Assembly: GCF_900115295.1 (NCBI RefSeq)
Contig: NZ_FOVZ01000002.1
Span: 434,001-498,000, forward strand
Length of the DNA stretch: 64,000 bases
Source of the DNA: Sphingomonas sp. OK281
Lineage (GTDB): Bacteria > Pseudomonadota > Alphaproteobacteria > Sphingomonadales > Sphingomonadaceae
Direction of reading: 5' to 3'
Positions 43,399-52,606 of this stretch are shown one piece after another. Position 1 is the first letter of the stretch; every line of letters begins with the position of its first letter. The notes under the pieces are model-generated. The model worked only from the letters and a program-made list of their open reading frames with translations. It did not search any database and was not told where the DNA came from. Both the position numbers and the translations under genes were made by a program.

Positions 43399-44649
43399 TC
43401 ACGCCGCGGGTTCCGGTTGCGGCACGGGTTTTTGTTCCCCCTTGCGCGGCACGATACCGTCAATCAGCAGGTTGGGCAGGACGCTGTTGTCCCACTCCGT
43501 CGGCTGCCTCGGTGGCGCATCGCCCACGCGCACTATGACCATCCGCGTCGCGGGCGAGATGTAGACGACCTGGTTTGCGTTGCCGTCGAACAGGAACAGC
43601 GTGCGGTCGGCATAGGGCGCGCCGTGCAATACCTGGGGACCCGGGCCATCAACGCCGGTGAATCCGCGCCGTTTCACATAGCGGCCGGCGACCCACACGC
43701 CGAGGCCGTAATAGGGGTTCTGAGGCGTCGGGGTAGTCATCTGCGTGACATAGCCGCGCGGCAACAGCCGACGGCGACCTGCCATGCCGTCGTCGAGCAA
43801 CAGGACGCCGAGCCGCAGCCAGCTTTCTGCGGGAAGGGTCATGCAGCATCCGGAATGTGCAAGGCCGCCGGGACGATCCACCCAGATGCGTCCGCCTGGC
43901 GCCCCGATCGGGGTGAGCACTTCGCGTCCGATGAACTCGGCGTATCGCATGCCGGTCGCGCGTTCGATCAGCAGTGCGATCATGTCCGCGACCGCGTTGC
44001 TGTAGCCGAACCGGGTACCCGGGACGTCGACGAGGGGATAGTCGTGGATCAGTACCCGGTCGTGATCCGGACCGAGATACGCACGGTTGATCGGGTGCGC
44101 GGGGTCCGGACTGGTCATCTGTCCGAGCATGCCGGAGCGCATGTCGAGCAGGTGGCGAACCAGGATCGCGGCCTTTGGCGTGGAGGTCCACTCGGGAATG
44201 AAGTCCGCCACCGGCTGATCGAGCGACTTGATCCGGCCGAGCGCGATGGCGCGCCCGACCGCGATCGCACCGAGCGGTTTGGAGAGCGATTTCGAGACGA
44301 TCTGCGTGGTGCGGTCCGCTGCCCCGAAATACGCCTCGCGCTGTACCGTGCCGTTGCGCCAGACGATCAGCACACGGCTATTGTTCGCCCCTGCATACGC
44401 CGTCGCCCGGTCCAGTGCGTCGCCCCGGATCGAGCGTTCCGCCGCCGTTGCGACACGAAGCGGAACCGCCGACCGTGCACCCGGTACCACCTCCATCGGA
44501 TCATAGTGCGTCACGACCCCGCCGGCCTTCATCATCGCATCGAACCGCGCACGGTACACCGCATCCTGATCCGACGCGGCGGCGGTCAACAGTCCCAGCG
44601 CGGCAAGCGTCGGGATCAGCACTAAAATCGATCGAACGGGACGGCGCAT
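43399..44649 (-). CDS. exported serine hydrolase, beta-lactamase class C fold (copy 2)
   Basis: 416 aa. Signal sequence MRRPVRSILVLIPTLAALGLLTAAAS, then VSKSLSKPLGAIAVG with S-x-x-K (about 119-122), FGYSNAVADMIALLIERATGM (Y-x-N) and GQMTSPDP/LMLHDYP-type loops. It is clearly a paralogue of the protein at 36905 (shared 'GGSAHSGCCM/SPRHSCCL' and 'DNSVLPNLLIDG/DDSRLPNLLLAG' segments). Both probably hydrolyse an exported ester or amide conjugate. Confidence 0.83.
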   Translation of the reverse strand: MRRPVRSILVLIPTLAALGLLTAAASDQDAVYRARFDAMMKAGGVVTHYDPMEVVPGARSAVPLRVATAAERSIRGDALDRATAYAGANNSRVLIVWRNGTVQREAYFGAADRTTQIVSKSLSKPLGAIAVGRAIALGRIKSLDQPVADFIPEWTSTPKAAILVRHLLDMRSGMLGQMTSPDPAHPINRAYLGPDHDRVLIHDYPLVDVPGTRFGYSNAVADMIALLIERATGMRYAEFIGREVLTPIGAPGGRIWVDRPGGLAHSGCCMTLPAESWLRLGVLLLDDGMAGRRRLLPRGYVTQMTTPTPQNPYYGLGVWVAGRYVKRRGFTGVDGPGPQVLHGAPYADRTLFLFDGNANQVVYISPATRMVIVRVGDAPPRQPTEWDNSVLPNLLIDGIVPRKGEQKPVPQPEPAA

Positions 44650-44689
44650 CGCATAGCCACTCGCGTCAGGGGGGAACGGGCGCAGGGAT

Positions 44690-45211
44690 TCAGCTCCGGG
44701 GCGGACCATCATAGGTCCAGCTCTGCCAGTCCTTGGTCACGAAGACTTCGTCGATCAGCGTCCGCTGGTAGCATTCACCGTTGCGAAACCACTGCCACGT
44801 CCGGGCGCGCTTGGTGCGCTCGTCGTTGTTCTGGATCATCTCGTAAAGATAAATGCCGGGCTCGTTCTTGCGGGTCCAGTTGAGGCAGGTCGAGCGGTTG
44901 AAATCATCGGGCTGCATGTGCGCGGCCCAGCCCTTGATCAGGTCGTTGTCCCACCAGACCCGGCCATTCTCGTACCACGCCGGAAATTCGCGCACATCGG
45001 TGCGACCATCGTCCCAATAATAGAAATTGGTCTGGTGATATCGGTCCTTGCCATCCTCGTGCACCAGCCGACAGATGAGCCGCGACTGGTGTTCGTCGAT
45101 CAGCTTGCCCGTCTTCGCATCGTAATAGCGGTACACGCCTTCCCAGACGCCCTCGTTGCTGGCGAGGATCGGCATGGCTTCGCGGACGCCCAGTGTTGCG
45201 GTTTCGCTCAT
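44690..45211 (-). CDS. calycin/lipocalin-like conserved protein (DUF3598-like)
   Basis: 173 aa, cytosolic. WEGVYRYYDAKTGKLIDEHQSRL, RYHQTNFYYWDDGRT, GRVWWDNDLIKGW and RTWQWFRNGECYQRTLIDEV give a repeated strand pattern typical of a beta-barrel ligand-binding fold. The DUF number is a guess; no catalytic residue stands out. The start is taken at 45211 (GGAAGC upstream). Sits between the serine hydrolase and the VAO-type oxidase. Confidence 0.65.
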   Translation of the reverse strand: MSETATLGVREAMPILASNEGVWEGVYRYYDAKTGKLIDEHQSRLICRLVHEDGKDRYHQTNFYYWDDGRTDVREFPAWYENGRVWWDNDLIKGWAAHMQPDDFNRSTCLNWTRKNEPGIYLYEMIQNNDERTKRARTWQWFRNGECYQRTLIDEVFVTKDWQSWTYDGPPRS

Positions 45212-45311
45212 CGCGCTTGCTTCCTTGTCCATGGTCTATCGTACGCTAGGCCGAGTGATCGCCGCGCAACCGACGTTCGCGCAAAGTGACCGCGATGCGA
45301 CTAGCCCGCGC

Positions 45312-46934
45312 TCAACCGGGGAAGCCAAGCCCGCCCGGATTGAACTGCCGCACCGGATCGACCAGCGCCTTGACCGCGTCGAGCAACGCGAGCGATGCCG
45401 CGTCGCGGCTCTGACGATAGGGGTAGGCGCGACCGATCTGGAAATGCGCGGCACCATATTCGACGCCGATCGCCTTCACCGCATCGCGCGCGCGCGTGAC
45501 GACCGCGGTCGCCGCAGGATTGGCATCGAGCTTCGGCAGACCTGCGAGGTGCCCAGGATCCATCAGCGCGGCATGGATCGGACGGTAACCGTGCGGCCAG
45601 TAGAAGACCGGCTCGACGGTGATCGCATTGGTCGCCAACGACGTGAACAGATAGCCGAAAGTGATGCCGTGGGCGTCGAATTCGGGCTGCATCCCGGCGA
45701 ACAGTGTCTCGATATCCGCGAACACCTTCGGAGCGTTGGACAGCGATACGTGATTATGGACCGACGCCCAGCTTTCCCCGTCGGGCCCGAGCATCGAGTT
45801 CGGCACGGGAAAGGGCTGCGCGCGGATCACCTTGGCGATCGTGTTGTCGATCGCCCGACCGCCGTGACGAACCGCGATGGCGTGCGCCGCGGCGATGTCG
45901 GCGGCGACCCCGGCGGCGGTCCGCCCCTCGGCGACGATGTGCAGCGGGTATTCGTCGGCTTCGACGAAATTACGGCCGCCGAGCGCGATCCTCGCCGCCG
46001 CCGCCAGCCCCTTGGTCAACGACTTCTGCTTGCCGACGACCGCGGCGAGCGTCTTGATATCGCTTGCCAGCGACATCCGGCGCAGCCGTACCCGGGTCAG
46101 GCCGGGATCGAAGCCGCATGTCTCGCATGCGATCCCAGCCCGCGCGATCTCGGCGAGCGCGGTCAGCAGGTCGGTGCCGGACCTGAAGCTGAACGAGGCG
46201 TAGTCCTCGTGCGCGGGGGTGCGGATCAGCCGCATCGTGATCTCGGCCTTGATCCCCAGCGTCCCGCTGTCGCCGCAGAACAGGCCGGCGATATCGGGCC
46301 CGTAATGTCGATAGAACGGCGTATCGCCGTCTGGGCCGCGCGCGCCGGTGCGCAGGACGCGGCCGTCGCCCAGCACTATCGTCATCGCGATCATGCTCTC
46401 GCTCGCCGTCCCGTAACGACCCGCGCCGAACATCGCGTTGCCCTGCGACAAACCCCCGCCGATCGTCGAATACAAGCCAGACATCGGCCCCCAGAACGGC
46501 GTGCGCAAACCATGCGGCGCGAGCGCGTCGTTGAGGGCGCGCCAGGTGCAGCCGGCCTGGACCGTCACGGTCATGTCCTCCGGGCTGATCGCGAGCACGC
46601 GGTCCATCCGTGACATGTCGAGCGAGACACTGGTATCGGTCACCGGCAGATAGGACGCGGTATAGCTCATGCCGCCGCCGCGCGGGGCGATCGCGACGCC
46701 GGCGGCATGGGCCGCGGCGACGACGGCGCCGAGTTCGTCGAGCGTAGCCGGCGCCACGATCAGCATCGCGACATACGCGGACGCTTCGTACACATCCTCG
46801 CTGTGCAGCTTCAGGCTGGCTTCGTCGTCGCGCACGTTCGCCGCGCCGACGATCGCCGCGAAGGCGGCTTCGAGCGCAGCGGCGGAGGGGGGGGCGGGAA
46901 AGCTCGAAGGCGTCGTGGTCGCATCCGCGTGCAT
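45312..46934 (-). CDS. VAO-type FAD-linked oxidase (4-cresol dehydrogenase / vanillyl-alcohol oxidase type)
   Basis: 540 aa. FAD-binding PCMH domain: TLDELGAVVAAAHAAGVAIAPRGGGMSYTASY, VTVQAGCTWRALNDAL and FWGPMSGLYSTIGGGLSQGNAM with GRYGTASESMIAMTIVLGDG. The C-terminal cap ends in LVDPVRQFNPGGLGFPG. The enzymes oxidise para-substituted phenols or alpha-hydroxy acids. No signal peptide, so cytosolic. I chose ATG 46934 with AGGACG upstream; the ORF is open much further but that part is not coding-like. First gene of its operon, facing an IclR-type site. Confidence 0.85.
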   Translation of the reverse strand: MHADATTTPSSFPAPPSAAALEAAFAAIVGAANVRDDEASLKLHSEDVYEASAYVAMLIVAPATLDELGAVVAAAHAAGVAIAPRGGGMSYTASYLPVTDTSVSLDMSRMDRVLAISPEDMTVTVQAGCTWRALNDALAPHGLRTPFWGPMSGLYSTIGGGLSQGNAMFGAGRYGTASESMIAMTIVLGDGRVLRTGARGPDGDTPFYRHYGPDIAGLFCGDSGTLGIKAEITMRLIRTPAHEDYASFSFRSGTDLLTALAEIARAGIACETCGFDPGLTRVRLRRMSLASDIKTLAAVVGKQKSLTKGLAAAARIALGGRNFVEADEYPLHIVAEGRTAAGVAADIAAAHAIAVRHGGRAIDNTIAKVIRAQPFPVPNSMLGPDGESWASVHNHVSLSNAPKVFADIETLFAGMQPEFDAHGITFGYLFTSLATNAITVEPVFYWPHGYRPIHAALMDPGHLAGLPKLDANPAATAVVTRARDAVKAIGVEYGAAHFQIGRAYPYRQSRDAASLALLDAVKALVDPVRQFNPGGLGFPG

Positions 46935-47003
46935 CGGCGTCGTCCTGTGCTGTGATGCGTGCCTGAATAGGCGGCCGGGCCCCCCTGCGCCGACCCGGCC
47001 TCG

Positions 47004-47026
47004 CTTTATCCGCAGGGCGGATCGTG
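47004..47026. promoter_or_regulatory. IclR-type operator candidate (site B)
   Basis: Begins CTTTATCCGC and keeps GGCGGAT; I count 18 of 23 bases matching the perfect palindrome at 26853. Lies between the divergent VAO-type oxidase and MFS transporter. Confidence 0.6.
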
Positions 47027-47114
47027 GAGCACCCGAGCTTGTTCGCGTCGAGGCCTTGACGCCTTGTCCGCATAACGGCGGCATCGGTCGCCGCCACCCG
47101 GGGGCACGCAAAGC

Positions 47115-48434
47115 ATGACCATCGCTTCGACAGGCCGCGCTTCGACCGGGCCAGCTTCGACCGGCCACGCTTCGACCGATACCGCCTGGATGGGGCGACC
47201 CGCGCAACCGCTGGGCTATGGCGAATTCAGACGTGGCTGGCAGGTCGTGCTGGCCTCGCTGCTGGGGATCGGCCTGGGGCTGGCGGCGATGCCGTTCTAC
47301 ACGATCGGCATGTTCGCGCCGCATCTGGCCGCCGAGTTCGGCTGGTCGATGGGCGAGATCATGGCCGGCATCACCGTGACGACGTTGGTGGTGCTGGTCG
47401 CCGGGCCCGCGGTCGGCGTGCTGGCGGTACGATTGGGCGTCCGCCGCGTCGCGCTGACGTCGCTGGTGTTGTTCGGTGTCGCGTTCATGGCGATGGCACT
47501 GAACGGCGGGTCGCTGCTGCAATATTACCTGACTTACGGCCTGGTGTCGTTGCTGGGGGCGGGGACGCTGCCGATCACCTGGACCAAGGCGGTCAACCAG
47601 TGGTTCGATGTTCGCAAGGGACTCGCGCTCGGCATTTCGATGATGGGCACGGGGCTGTTCGGGATATTGGGCAAGCCGTATCTCGCCTGGTTGATCGCGG
47701 AACATGGCTGGCGCGGCGGGTATGTCGGACTAGGCCTGTTGCCGATACTGATCGCCTTTCCGGTCGCGTTCTTCCTGTTCCGCGATACCGATACGCATCC
47801 CGACGCGGTCGTCCGTACCCTTGTTCCCGGCGGATTCACGCTGGGCGAAGCGCTGCGCGAATGGCGGTTCTGGCTGATCGCGTTCGCGCTGGTGCCGATC
47901 TCCTACGCGCTGGCAGGACCGGTGCCCAACCTGGAGATAATCCTCAAGAGCGGCGGCGTGGCGCCCGGCACCGTGCTTGCCCTGACACCGCTGGTCGGCC
48001 TGTCGGCGATCATCGGCCGGATCTTCGGCGGTTGGCTGCTCGATCGGCTCTGGGCGCCGGGCATCAGCTTCGTGATCCTCGCACTGCCGGCGATATCGTG
48101 CTGGCTGCTGACCGGCACCACGCTCGACTACCCCACCGCGGCCGCAGCGATTGTCCTGATCGGGTTCGCGCTGGGAATCGAATATGACGTCGTCGCGTAT
48201 TTCGTGGCGCGTTATTTCGGGATGCGCAGCTACGCGGCGATATATGGGCTGTTATATGTCTGTTTCGCGCTCGGTTCGGGGCTCGGCCCGCTGGCCTTCG
48301 CGCGCGATTACGACCTCCACGGCAATTACAGCTTTTCCCTGACGACCGCAGCGTTCGCGCTGGTCGCGGCGGCCGCCGCCTTCCTGGCGCTGGGCCGCTA
48401 TCGCCAATTCGCAGACGAGGATATTCCCGCATGA
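47115..48434 (+). CDS. MFS transporter (monocarboxylate/aromatic-acid type)
   Basis: 439 aa with about 12 hydrophobic segments. Typical major-facilitator patterns: GVLAVRLGVRRVAL in loop 2-3 and the second-half IIGRIFGGWLLDRLW. The first 25 residues are an unusual soluble tail of repeated ASTG units encoded by 15-bp repeats. It probably imports an acid intermediate or exports a product. The stop overlaps the VOC gene by four bases. Confidence 0.88.
   Translation: MTIASTGRASTGPASTGHASTDTAWMGRPAQPLGYGEFRRGWQVVLASLLGIGLGLAAMPFYTIGMFAPHLAAEFGWSMGEIMAGITVTTLVVLVAGPAVGVLAVRLGVRRVALTSLVLFGVAFMAMALNGGSLLQYYLTYGLVSLLGAGTLPITWTKAVNQWFDVRKGLALGISMMGTGLFGILGKPYLAWLIAEHGWRGGYVGLGLLPILIAFPVAFFLFRDTDTHPDAVVRTLVPGGFTLGEALREWRFWLIAFALVPISYALAGPVPNLEIILKSGGVAPGTVLALTPLVGLSAIIGRIFGGWLLDRLWAPGISFVILALPAISCWLLTGTTLDYPTAAAAIVLIGFALGIEYDVVAYFVARYFGMRSYAAIYGLLYVCFALGSGLGPLAFARDYDLHGNYSFSLTTAAFALVAAAAAFLALGRYRQFADEDIPA
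47124..47183 (+). repeat. four tandem 15-bp repeats at the start of the MFS gene
   Basis: Units GCTTCGACMGGCCGC-like at 47124, 47139, 47154 and 47169 (each starting GCTTCGAC), encoding ASTGR/P/H/D. In frame, so a change in copy number alters only the length of the cytosolic tail. Confidence 0.8.
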
Positions 48435-49378
48435 TCGCGCTCGACAACGGTTTCGACGAAGCCACTGCCATCGTCCTGGAGGTCGATGCCAGCATCGCGC
48501 GGCTGAACGCGATCTTCGGTTACCGGACGATTTGGCGCGGGCAGGCCGCACCTGCCACGCTCGAGCTCATGGGTATCGATCCCAGCTGGACCGCGGACGA
48601 GGCGCTGATCGGCGATCCGGCGCAGGGCAGGGGAAACATCCGCCTGTTTGCGTTCCCCGGTCGCGATACCGGCGTGATGCGCGACGGCGCGCAGGCGTGG
48701 GACAGCGGGGGGTTGTTCGACATCAACATCCGCGCGCTGTCCGCGATCGAGCCGATCCATGCGGCGATGACGCGCCACGGCTTTTGCGCGTTCGGACCGT
48801 TGACGGCGTGGGATTTCGGGGCGCTGAGCGTTAAGGAGGTCGTCTCGCGCGATGCCGACGGGCTGGCCATCGCCGTCATGCAACGCATGGCGCCGCCGCT
48901 GACGGGGTATGACGACGCGATCGGCGACACGTCCTACGTGTTCAATTCGACGCAAGTGGTGCCCGATTTCGATGCGGCCCGCGCGTTCTACGTCGATGCG
49001 CTGGGCTGGAGCGTGGTGCAGGAATCGACCTGGGCGCATGCGTCGGGCGACAATTGCCTCGGCTTGCCGCTCGACGTGGCCCGGGTGCGCGATCTGAAGG
49101 TTGGCATATATCAGGCGAACGGCCGCAACGAGGGCTCCGTCGAGGTGCTGGAATATACCGCGGAGTCGCTGCATTTCGCCGAAGCCGGGCCGCCGGCACG
49201 GGGATGGGCGACGCTGCGGTTTCCGATGAGCGATATCGAGGGGTTCCTCGTCAGCGCCGCACGCGGAGGCTGCACGATCCTGCCTCCGCGCGTGATCCGG
49301 ATGGAGCCCTGGGGTGATGTCACCGCCGCGGCCGCCGTCACGCCATGGGGCGTAAGGCTCGAGGCGTTTCGTCGATAG
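48431..49378 (+). CDS. two-domain VOC-superfamily protein, second copy
   Basis: 315 aa. ATAIVLEVDASIARLNAIFGY begins domain 1; STQVVPDFDAARAFYVDALGWSVVQES begins domain 2 and VTPWGVRLEAFRR ends it. Distinct in sequence from the VOC protein at 42423. ATG overlaps the MFS stop by four bases. Possible ring-cleavage or C-C-hydrolytic role; metal ligands uncertain. Confidence 0.78.
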   Translation: MIALDNGFDEATAIVLEVDASIARLNAIFGYRTIWRGQAAPATLELMGIDPSWTADEALIGDPAQGRGNIRLFAFPGRDTGVMRDGAQAWDSGGLFDINIRALSAIEPIHAAMTRHGFCAFGPLTAWDFGALSVKEVVSRDADGLAIAVMQRMAPPLTGYDDAIGDTSYVFNSTQVVPDFDAARAFYVDALGWSVVQESTWAHASGDNCLGLPLDVARVRDLKVGIYQANGRNEGSVEVLEYTAESLHFAEAGPPARGWATLRFPMSDIEGFLVSAARGGCTILPPRVIRMEPWGDVTAAAAVTPWGVRLEAFRR

Positions 49379-49414
49379 GCCACTGATCCCCCGCAGGCGC
49401 GCGTGAAGCGGCGG

Positions 49415-49446
49415 AGGGCGGAACGGATGTTATCCGTTGCCGCCCT
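49415..49446. terminator. bidirectional terminator hairpin
   Basis: AGGGCGG (49415-49421) and ACGGAT (49423-49428) pair with ATCCGT (49432-49437) and CCGCCCT (49440-49446) around a 3-base loop. Lies between two convergent operons. Confidence 0.7.
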
Positions 49447-49451
49447 CTGCG

Positions 49452-50894
49452 TCAGGTTGCGACAACCACTTCGCTCTGCAGGGGGAGGATCGATCGCATG
49501 TCTAGCACGTGCTTCGCCGCAGTCTCGCCGGCGAGGCGTCCGAGCGTCACGGCGGTGCAGAGCCCCATTGCCGGGAGATAGCCCCAGTAGGACGGCCCCG
49601 AGACGCCCCGCGCCGCGCCGCCGCCCGCGAACAGGTTCGGCAGCGCGCGGCCATCGGTGCGCAGCACGCGCGCTTCGCCGTCGATCTGCAGGCCGCCCTG
49701 CGTGTGATAGATCGCACCGACGACTTTCAGCGCGCGGAACGGTGCGACCGGGGGCGTATCGTCGCTCCAGGCACGGCCCTGCGCATCGACGCGACCCTCG
49801 CGTCGTGCCGCGTGAGCCTCGGCGAGCGCTGCGCCCAACGTGGCGGGATCGACGTCGATCAGGGCTGCGAGATCGCCGATGCTGTCCGCGCACTTCGCCG
49901 CGCGCAGGTCGATCAGCGCGCGCGTGTCGGGGACATAGGCGTTGCGCGCCTCGATCCCCGCGTCGAAGATCACCCAGCAATGCCCGCCCGGCTGTGCCAT
50001 CACGGGATGGACCATCCCGGCGATATCGGCGGTTTCGTCGGTGAAGCGCTGGCCGTCGATATTGACGATCAGGCCGCCCTCGACGATCACGCCGGGCGGT
50101 ACGCTGATGCCTTGCGGTTCGGTGAGCATCGCATAGCCCTGATACGCGCCCATGTCGGCCAGCGCGCCGCCGACCGCCGCGCCCAGCCGCACGGCGGTCC
50201 CACGGCTACCCTCATGGCCATTCTGCCGCGCCTGCGCCATTTCCGGCATGAACCGCGCGACCATCGCGGCGTCCGCCGCGAAACCGCCGCTGGCGAGTAT
50301 CAGCGTTTCGCAGCCGATATGTTCGATCGCGCCATCGGGTCGCATGATCTCGACACCGCGGACCCGCCCATCGGAATCGGCAAAGATGTCCGTCAGCCGC
50401 GCCCCGAGCAGCACGTCGATGTCCGCCTCGGCCAGTTTCTGGTGGAGCAGCGGCACCATGTCCGCGCCCTCATGGCCGTACCAGCCATGCACCCGGAACC
50501 GGCTGTGCCCGTAGGCCGGTCGAAATCCGGTATCGAGCGTCCAGGGCAGTCCGTGTGTCTCGATCAACCAGTCCGCAGTCGGCCCGGATCCGAACGCGAT
50601 CGCGCGGGCGACGACCGGGTCGGCCAGGCCACGCGTCTTCGCCATGATGTCGGCGAACAGCGTCTCACCGTCGTCGTCGATGCCCAGCGCCGCCTGCGCC
50701 TTCGTTCCCGCCGCGCAGAACAGCCCCTGCGACATGCCGGTCGTACCCATTGGCCGCGCATCCTGTTCGATCAGCAGCGGCGCGACGCCTGCATCCTTCG
50801 CTGCGAGCGCCGCGACGCAACCGCAGGCACCGCCACCGACGATCAGAATGGGAACCGTGAATTCGAACGTGCCACGGTCAGCCAAGCTGATCAC
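49452..50894 (-). CDS. FAD-dependent fumarate-reductase/3-ketosteroid-dehydrogenase-type flavoprotein
   Basis: 480 aa. N-terminal FAD motif VPILIVGGGACGCVAALAAKDAG, the flavoprotein TLILASGGFAADAAM and RFMPEM segment, and a C-terminal LFAGGGAARGVSGPSYWGYLPAMGLCTAVTLG loop, typical of the FRD/KstD superfamily. It would desaturate or reduce a C=C bond next to a carbonyl. The start is taken as GTG 50894, overlapping the 116-aa gene by 17 bases; TTG 50885 is an alternative. Confidence 0.83.
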   Translation of the reverse strand: MISLADRGTFEFTVPILIVGGGACGCVAALAAKDAGVAPLLIEQDARPMGTTGMSQGLFCAAGTKAQAALGIDDDGETLFADIMAKTRGLADPVVARAIAFGSGPTADWLIETHGLPWTLDTGFRPAYGHSRFRVHGWYGHEGADMVPLLHQKLAEADIDVLLGARLTDIFADSDGRVRGVEIMRPDGAIEHIGCETLILASGGFAADAAMVARFMPEMAQARQNGHEGSRGTAVRLGAAVGGALADMGAYQGYAMLTEPQGISVPPGVIVEGGLIVNIDGQRFTDETADIAGMVHPVMAQPGGHCWVIFDAGIEARNAYVPDTRALIDLRAAKCADSIGDLAALIDVDPATLGAALAEAHAARREGRVDAQGRAWSDDTPPVAPFRALKVVGAIYHTQGGLQIDGEARVLRTDGRALPNLFAGGGAARGVSGPSYWGYLPAMGLCTAVTLGRLAGETAAKHVLDMRSILPLQSEVVVAT

Positions 50895-51228
50895 CGACGT
50901 CGCCCGACGCCACGTCGCTGGTCGCGATCGCGGCCTCGTTCTCCTGCTGGACAATGCGGAGGATGCGGGCGATATATTCCTGGCTCCACATCGCGCGTTC
51001 GGTGGCGGCAAGCGGGTCGGGCGCGAACGCATCGATCTCCCCGTCCCCGAGTAGGCCCCGGGCCGTGAGCAGCCGCTCCAGCGTATCGACCCGCTGCCGC
51101 GAGACGGCCAGCTCCTGCGCGACCGCCATCGTGATCGCGAGCACCCGTTCGACCTGTGGCTCGAGGAAATAGGGCCGTTTTCCCGCCGGCTTGGCGCCAG
51201 CTTCGCCGAGGGCGTCCGCGAAACTCAT
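50878..51228 (-). CDS. unknown small helical protein
   Basis: 116 aa, no signal or membrane segment. Two long helices: EPQVERVLAITMAVAQELAVSRQRVDTLERLLTARG and TERAMWSQEYIARILRIVQQENEA, suggestive of a coiled coil. ATG 51228 overlaps the methyltransferase stop by four bases. Its place between methyltransferase and flavoprotein suggests a partner or scaffold for one of them. I do not recognise the family. Confidence 0.55.
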   Translation of the reverse strand: MSFADALGEAGAKPAGKRPYFLEPQVERVLAITMAVAQELAVSRQRVDTLERLLTARGLLGDGEIDAFAPDPLAATERAMWSQEYIARILRIVQQENEAAIATSDVASGDVGDQLG

Positions 51229-52445
51229 GCCATAGCCCCAATCACGTGCCACGCGGCTTTTCGCCCATAGTCCTCGGTGTCGTCGTCCTGCGCGTCGGGG
51301 AACAGATCGCGGTCGACCACGCCCGTCACGCCACCGTGGATCAACCCGTCCGGATCGAAACCCGCGTCGATCATGGCCGCATCGAGGTCCATCTCGTGCA
51401 TCCGGCTCCAGAACGGCTCGTTGTTGTAGAACGCATCCCAGTCGCGCATCGCCTGTTCGAACAACGGCATGTCGGGCGCGTATTGCGGCTGTTCGACGTG
51501 CAGGACGATGCCGCCCGGCTTGAGCAACCGCCGCGTCTCGGCGAAGATGTTGCGCAGCGCGGTGGTCGACAGTTCGTGCAGGAACATCGTCGTCTGAATC
51601 CAGTCGAAGCTGGCGTCCGGAAATATCGACAGGTCTTCGCCGCTTGCCTGAACCCAGCGGATATTGTCGACGCCCAGCGATTTCGCACGGGCGAGGCCAT
51701 AGCGCAGCATCGGCGCGCCGAGATCGGCGATCGTCATCTCCGCCTCGGGAAACGCCTGTGCGAGCGGCAGGCTGCTGTGGCCGACGGTGCCGCCGATCTC
51801 AAGGATCGTCCGCGGTGCGAAGTCAGGCAGGTTGCGTTTGACCCATTTGACCACCGCATGCCCGCCGCCGTCCGAATATTTTCCGAGCAGGCCCCCCGTC
51901 GTGACGAAACCCGCATGATCGTAATTCGCGCCGTTGGCGACATCGCCGTCGAACGCCTCCCGATGATAGCTGCCGGGCATGCAGTGATGATCGACCGCGG
52001 ACACGTAGCGCGGGATTGCCAGCGTCGGATCGAGCGTAAGCCGGTCGTCGCCATCGGTGAGCCCGGCGGCGATCCGCGCAAGCGCCTCGCGCTGGCGGAT
52101 CACCGTCCAGCGCCCGGCCTGCTGGCGCTGTTCCATCGTCAGGCGACGGAGCGCGGACCAGGTCTGGAACGCGGGATCCTGAAGCAGGCTCTTGCGGGCC
52201 TCGTGCCGGTCGGCGATCGGGCGGCCATGCGCGCTCGCGAATCTGGGTGCGACCCTCGCGTCATACGCGGCCTTGACGCCGGGTACGACGCGGGCGGCCA
52301 GATGGCGGTTCATCTGCGCGAGGAAATTGATCCGCTCGATCTCGTCGTGGCTGGTCTGCGGGAACAGCGCGTGCCGGCCGACAACGCGGTAATCGGGCGG
52401 CCCGTCATAGGGGGGCGGGCTGATAGTGCTGCTGCTTTGGTCCAC
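51225..52445 (-). CDS. SAM-dependent methyltransferase
   Basis: 406 aa. SAM motif I TILEIGGTVGHSSLPLAQAFP, acidic motif MTIADLGAPMLRYGLARAKSLG, motif near WVQASGEDLSIFPDASFDWIQT and ETRRLLKPGGIVLHVEQPQY, a complete class I fold. A 170-residue N-terminal part (about 20-190) precedes it and is unlike common families. GTG 52445 is the likely start. Unusual in a catabolic island; it may protect or activate an intermediate, or methylate a phenol. Confidence 0.8.
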   Translation of the reverse strand: MDQSSSTISPPPYDGPPDYRVVGRHALFPQTSHDEIERINFLAQMNRHLAARVVPGVKAAYDARVAPRFASAHGRPIADRHEARKSLLQDPAFQTWSALRRLTMEQRQQAGRWTVIRQREALARIAAGLTDGDDRLTLDPTLAIPRYVSAVDHHCMPGSYHREAFDGDVANGANYDHAGFVTTGGLLGKYSDGGGHAVVKWVKRNLPDFAPRTILEIGGTVGHSSLPLAQAFPEAEMTIADLGAPMLRYGLARAKSLGVDNIRWVQASGEDLSIFPDASFDWIQTTMFLHELSTTALRNIFAETRRLLKPGGIVLHVEQPQYAPDMPLFEQAMRDWDAFYNNEPFWSRMHEMDLDAAMIDAGFDPDGLIHGGVTGVVDRDLFPDAQDDDTEDYGRKAAWHVIGAMA

Positions 52446-52606
52446 GGTCGGATCCTTGCGTTGCGATGTCACCCTGTTCGGGTTTCGACCAACCGGCGCA
52501 ATCCTGCGGACGCACAATAGTCGCGTCGCGATCACTCCAGCCGCCCCGCCACTCCGCCCGGCGGCATCCGCTAGCGTCCGGGCACCTCAAACCCCGGGAA
52601 AACGCC

